Positions 60,620-64,000 of a DNA stretch of 64,000 nucleotides are shown in pieces. The stretch lies in NCBI GenBank assembly GCA_963764805.1, contig CAVXUB010000005.1:248001-312000 (forward strand), in the 5' to 3' direction. The number at the start of each line of letters is the position of its first letter. Position 1 is the first letter of the stretch. A program made the position numbers and the translations under genes. The stretch is from CAVXUB01 sp963764805 (GTDB taxonomy: Bacteria; Actinomycetota; Acidimicrobiia; Acidimicrobiales; Bog-793). The notes beneath the pieces are model-generated. The model was not told the origin of the DNA, ran no database searches, and worked only from the letters and a program-made list of their open reading frames with translations.

Positions 60620-62343
60620 TGCACTACACGCTCTGGATCGTCGTGATGGTGGGGGCGCTTGCCGTTGCCTGGCGGTACCTCGGCTCGTACATGGTCGCCG
60701 TCTACAACGGGCGCTTGCAGTTCATGGGTTGGCTGGAGCGGCCGACCTACAGGATTCTCGGCGTCGACCCCGATCGGGAGCAGACCTGGCAGCGCTACGC
60801 CGCCTCGCTCGTCGTCTACTCGGGCGTGGCGGTGGGAGTTACCTACCTGATCATCCGCGTGCAGGGTCACCTGCCGCTCAACCCGCAGCATCTCGGCGGC
60901 GTGACCCCGGCGCTCGGCTTCAACACGGCAGTCTCGTTCGTGACCAACACCAACTGGCAGAACTACTCGGGCGAGTCGACGATGTCCTACCTCTCGCAGA
61001 TGGGCTCGCTGACGGTGCAACAGTTCGTCAGCGCCTCGGCCGGTCTCGCGGTGATGATCGCCCTCATCCGCGGCTTCGCCCGCAAGCCTTCCGCTCCCGC
61101 CAGGGACGCCACGGCCAAAGGGACTACCACCATCGGCAACTTCTGGGTCGACCTGATCCGCGGCGTGTACTACATCCTGCTGCCGATCGCGCTCGTAGCG
61201 GGGGTCGTGTTCGTGGCCCAGGGGGCGGTGCAGACATTTGCCGGCCCCGTGGCGGTCCGCGACGTCCTCAACGGGTTCACGCAGATCATCCCTCGCGGTC
61301 CCGTCGCTTCGATGGAGGTGATCAAGCAGCTCGGCAACAACGGAGGCGGCTTCTTCAACGCAAACGGAGCCCATCCCTTCGAGGACCCCACAGCACTCAC
61401 GATGTTCCTGTCGGTATTCCTGTTGCTGCTGATCCCGGTCGCCAGCACCTACACGTTCGGCAAGATGGTCGGCAGCGTCCGCCAGGGAATCGCCGTCTTG
61501 GCGACGATGATGGTCCTCTTCGGCTCCTGGCTGGCCTTCGCCAATTACGCCGAGCACGTCGGGAATCCCGCCGTGGCCGCTGCGGGCATCGCGCATCAGC
61601 CGGAAGGGAACATGGTGGGGCACGAGGTGCGGTTCGGCGGTCCGGAGACGACCTTCTACGACGTGGCCTCCACTCAGACCTCGACAGGCTCGGTGGCTGC
61701 CAACAACGACTCCTTCACCGCCATCGGCGGCATGTCGTTGCTCACCGGCATGATGCTCGGCGAGGTCTCACCGGGGGGCGCGGGGGCCGGGATGTACACG
61801 ATCCTTGCCTTCGCCGTCATCGCCGTGTTCATCGGCGGCCTGATGGTCGGCCGAACACCGGAGTATCTCGGGAAGAAGATCCAGTCGCGGGAGATCAAGC
61901 TCTCGGCTCTCCTCGTGCTGGTGATGCCGATGCTGGTGCTGATCATGACCGGCATCTCGATCGCCATTCATGCCGGCTATTCGTCAATAGACAACGCCGG
62001 CCCACACGGCTTCAGCGAGGTGCTGTACTCCTTCACGTCACAGGCCAACAACAACGGTTCGGGGTTCGCCGGCCTCGCCAGCAACACGCCCTACTACAAC
62101 GTGATGGGGGCGATCGCCATGTGGGTAGGGCGGATGGCCCAGATGGTGCCCGCACTGGCGCTCGCCGGCGTGCTAGCGCAGAAGCAGGTGGTGCCTGAAG
62201 GTGCGGGCACGTTCCGCACCGACACGCCGCTGTTCGTGGGCCTGTTCGTAGGGACGATCGTGATCGTCGGCGCCCTCACCTTCTTCCCCGCTGTCGCTCT
62301 CGGCCCGATCGTCGAGCAGCTCCTCCACCACAGGTTCTTCTGA
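60619..62343 (+). CDS. kdpA: Potassium-transporting ATPase potassium-binding subunit
   Basis: 574-residue channel-like subunit of the Kdp P-type pump. Filter-region sequences are intact: VSFVTNTNWQNYSGESTMSYLSQM, KQLGNNGGGFFNANGAHPFEDPTAL, and SQANNNGSGFAGLASNTPYYN. About ten membrane helices. It captures potassium with very high affinity for transfer to KdpB. Ends in TGATG with kdpB. Confidence 0.97.
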   Translation: MHYTLWIVVMVGALAVAWRYLGSYMVAVYNGRLQFMGWLERPTYRILGVDPDREQTWQRYAASLVVYSGVAVGVTYLIIRVQGHLPLNPQHLGGVTPALGFNTAVSFVTNTNWQNYSGESTMSYLSQMGSLTVQQFVSASAGLAVMIALIRGFARKPSAPARDATAKGTTTIGNFWVDLIRGVYYILLPIALVAGVVFVAQGAVQTFAGPVAVRDVLNGFTQIIPRGPVASMEVIKQLGNNGGGFFNANGAHPFEDPTALTMFLSVFLLLLIPVASTYTFGKMVGSVRQGIAVLATMMVLFGSWLAFANYAEHVGNPAVAAAGIAHQPEGNMVGHEVRFGGPETTFYDVASTQTSTGSVAANNDSFTAIGGMSLLTGMMLGEVSPGGAGAGMYTILAFAVIAVFIGGLMVGRTPEYLGKKIQSREIKLSALLVLVMPMLVLIMTGISIAIHAGYSSIDNAGPHGFSEVLYSFTSQANNNGSGFAGLASNTPYYNVMGAIAMWVGRMAQMVPALALAGVLAQKQVVPEGAGTFRTDTPLFVGLFVGTIVIVGALTFFPAVALGPIVEQLLHHRFF

Positions 62344-64000
62344 TGACAGCTCCGCTGACCATCGTCGCCCCCGCCGCTCCAGACGTTCAGCCGGCGAGCT
62401 CGCCACGGGGAGTCGCACGGTCGCGCAGCCTCTTCGACCCGGAGATCCTGCGGCAGGCTCTCTCCGACTCCTTCAAGAAGCTCGACCCTCGGGTGCAAAT
62501 CAGGAACCCGGTGATGTTCGTCGTGCTGATCGGCACCGTTGTGACCCTCATCGAGTCGATCAACTCGCCGACGGTCTTCGATTGGTCGATCACTTCCTGG
62601 CTGTTTCTCACCGTGATCTTCGCCAACTTCGCGGAGGCGATGGCCGAGGGGCGTGGCAAGGCGCAGGCCGAGACCCTGCGGCGTATGCGCACCACCACCG
62701 AGGCGCGGCGGCTGAAGGTGGACGGGAGCGAGGAGCGCATCGCCGCTGCCGAGCTCGGCAAGGGAGACGTGGTCGTCTGCGAGGCGGGGGACCTGGTCCC
62801 TTCGGACGGCGAGATCGTCGAGGGCATCGCTTCGGTGGACGAGTCGGCGATCACCGGCGAGTCCGCACCTGTGATCCGGGAATCGGGTGGCGACCGCTCG
62901 GCTGTGACCGGCGGCACGAAGGTCCTCTCGGACCGGATAGTGGTGCGGATCACCGCAGACCCCGGGCAGACGTTCCTCGACCGAATGATCTCGCTCGTCG
63001 AAGGGGCCAACCGTCAGAAGACGCCGAACGAGATCGCCCTCACGATCCTGCTGGCAGCGTTGACGATCATCTTCCTCCCGGTCGTGGTGGTTCTGCAGCC
63101 CTTCGGCAAGCATGCCGGCACGAACACCTCGGTGGTGGTCTTGATCTCGCTCCTCGTGTGCCTGATACCGACCACGATCGGCGCCCTGCTCTCGGCCATC
63201 GGCATCGCCGGCATGGACCGGCTCGTTCAAAAGAACGTGCTGGCGCTCAGCGGCCGTGCCGTTGAGGCCGCCGGTGATACGCAGACGCTCCTGCTCGACA
63301 AGACCGGCACGATCACCCTTGGCAACCGGATGGCATCGGCCTTCTTCCGGGTCGGCGGTCACAGCGAGGCGGACGTGGCGGAGGCGTCGCAGTTGGCCTC
63401 GCTCGCGGACGAGACGCCAGAGGGCCGCTCGATCGTCGTGCTCGCCAAGGAACGCTTCAACATCCGCGAGCGCGAGCTCGGCTCCGACCACACCTTCGTC
63501 CCGTTCACAGCAGTCACGCGGATGTCAGGGCTCGACGTGGACGGCCGCCAGATCCGCAAGGGCGCGGCCGAGTCGGTGAAGAGCTGGGTGGTCGCCCAGG
63601 GTGGCAGCGTTCCGGAGGAGCTCGACTCGATAGTCGAGCGCATTTCGCGTGGCGGTTCGACACCGCTGGCGGTTGCCGACGGCTCTTGCATCCTCGGCGT
63701 CATCGAGCTGAAGGATGTGGTGAAGCAGGGCATCCGGGAGCGTTTCGACGAGATGCGCGCACTGGGGATACGCACAGTGATGATCACCGGCGACAACCCC
63801 CTCACGGCCGCCGCCATCGCCGAGGAAGCGGGGGTTGACGACTTCCTCGCCGAAGCCACTCCCGAGAACAAGTTGGCGCTGATCCGAACCGAGCAGGAGG
63901 GCGGGAAGCTTGTGGCGATGACCGGTGACGGCACTAACGACGCGCCTGCGTTGGCGCAGGCCGACGTCGGGGTGGCGATGAACACCGGCACGACGGCCGC
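62343..64000 (+). CDS. kdpB: Potassium-transporting ATPase subunit B, cut by window end
   Basis: First 552 residues of KdpB, the catalytic P-type ATPase; the family is about 680 long, so 120-130 residues lie beyond the window. The actuator motif is DESAITGESAPVIRESGGD, the phosphorylated Asp319 is in LLLDKTGTIT, and the MTGDGTNDAPALAQADVGVAMNTGT hinge motif is present. The frame is open through the last base. kdpC should follow. Confidence 0.97.
   Translation, partial: MTAPLTIVAPAAPDVQPASSPRGVARSRSLFDPEILRQALSDSFKKLDPRVQIRNPVMFVVLIGTVVTLIESINSPTVFDWSITSWLFLTVIFANFAEAMAEGRGKAQAETLRRMRTTTEARRLKVDGSEERIAAAELGKGDVVVCEAGDLVPSDGEIVEGIASVDESAITGESAPVIRESGGDRSAVTGGTKVLSDRIVVRITADPGQTFLDRMISLVEGANRQKTPNEIALTILLAALTIIFLPVVVVLQPFGKHAGTNTSVVVLISLLVCLIPTTIGALLSAIGIAGMDRLVQKNVLALSGRAVEAAGDTQTLLLDKTGTITLGNRMASAFFRVGGHSEADVAEASQLASLADETPEGRSIVVLAKERFNIRERELGSDHTFVPFTAVTRMSGLDVDGRQIRKGAAESVKSWVVAQGGSVPEELDSIVERISRGGSTPLAVADGSCILGVIELKDVVKQGIRERFDEMRALGIRTVMITGDNPLTAAAIAEEAGVDDFLAEATPENKLALIRTEQEGGKLVAMTGDGTNDAPALAQADVGVAMNTGTTA

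Overview
High-GC, gene-dense actinobacterial chromosome segment. The evidence is CarD, a SigR/RsrA redox pair of the mycothiol type, glucosyl-3-phosphoglycerate synthase, DUF3263, DUF2342 and DUF5317 proteins, HemQ, a CIRCE-controlled groEL without groES, and many GTG/TTG starts. Several genes start 6-9 nt after a TAnnnT -10 box with no ribosome binding site, as in leaderless transcription. Gene order from about 20 to 48 kb follows the Mycobacterium block DUF2342-tilS-hpt-folE-folP-folB-folK-DUF2520-panC-panD-coaX-lysS-clpC-radA-carD-ispD-ispF-rlmB, but with nadB/nadC, a folate-operon pseudophosphatase and an exopolysaccharide-type island inserted. I infer a deep-branching actinobacterium, perhaps Acidimicrobiia; the class is not proven.

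Layout. 0-6 kb: YceI and a divergent MarR regulator, aconitase, amidase, DUF3263. 6-9.4 kb: otsB, otsA and gpgS (trehalose and glucosylglycerate). 9.4-11.1 kb: SAM-I riboswitch, a threonine-synthase-like enzyme and a ThiS/MoaD-like sulfur carrier. 11.1-20.2 kb: groEL, hemQ, larE, Nudix, PAC2, GNAT, pilT, gltA. 20.2-28.7 kb: rlmB, ispF, ispD, carD, radA, clpC (all minus) and a polyprenyl synthase. 28.8-33.6 kb: membrane glycosyltransferase, lipoprotein and HlyD-like adaptor. 34-44.7 kb: NAD, pantothenate/CoA and folate biosynthesis in one long minus-strand run (lysS to hpt) with ATGA/GTGA/TTGA overlaps. 44.7-48.7 kb: VOC protein, alkyltransferase-like protein, tilS, DUF2342 protease, rsrA, sigR. 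48.7-57.6 kb: TgpA transglutaminase, DUF58, MoxR, a TPR-CHAT protease, a small companion and an ECF sigma factor. 57.9-60.4 kb: a tiny secreted peptide, DUF5317, a menaquinone-type methyltransferase and a membrane protein. 60.4-64 kb: kdp potassium pump genes; kdpB runs off the end.

Main points of interest: (1) the riboswitch/threonine-synthase-like/sulfur-carrier unit, which suggests thiocarboxylate-dependent homocysteine synthesis; (2) the ECF sigma-companion-CHAT protease module coupled to MoxR-DUF58-transglutaminase; (3) a 49-bp palindromic repeat present twice, once between genes and once in frame inside nadB; (4) a panD lacking its middle third and carrying a repeat expansion at the self-cleavage site. 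Seven genes (otsA, radA, clpC twice, panD, folE start, the VOC gene, tilS) carry single-base frameshifts. Several of them are normally essential, so I read most of these as sequence errors and give the repaired gene span.
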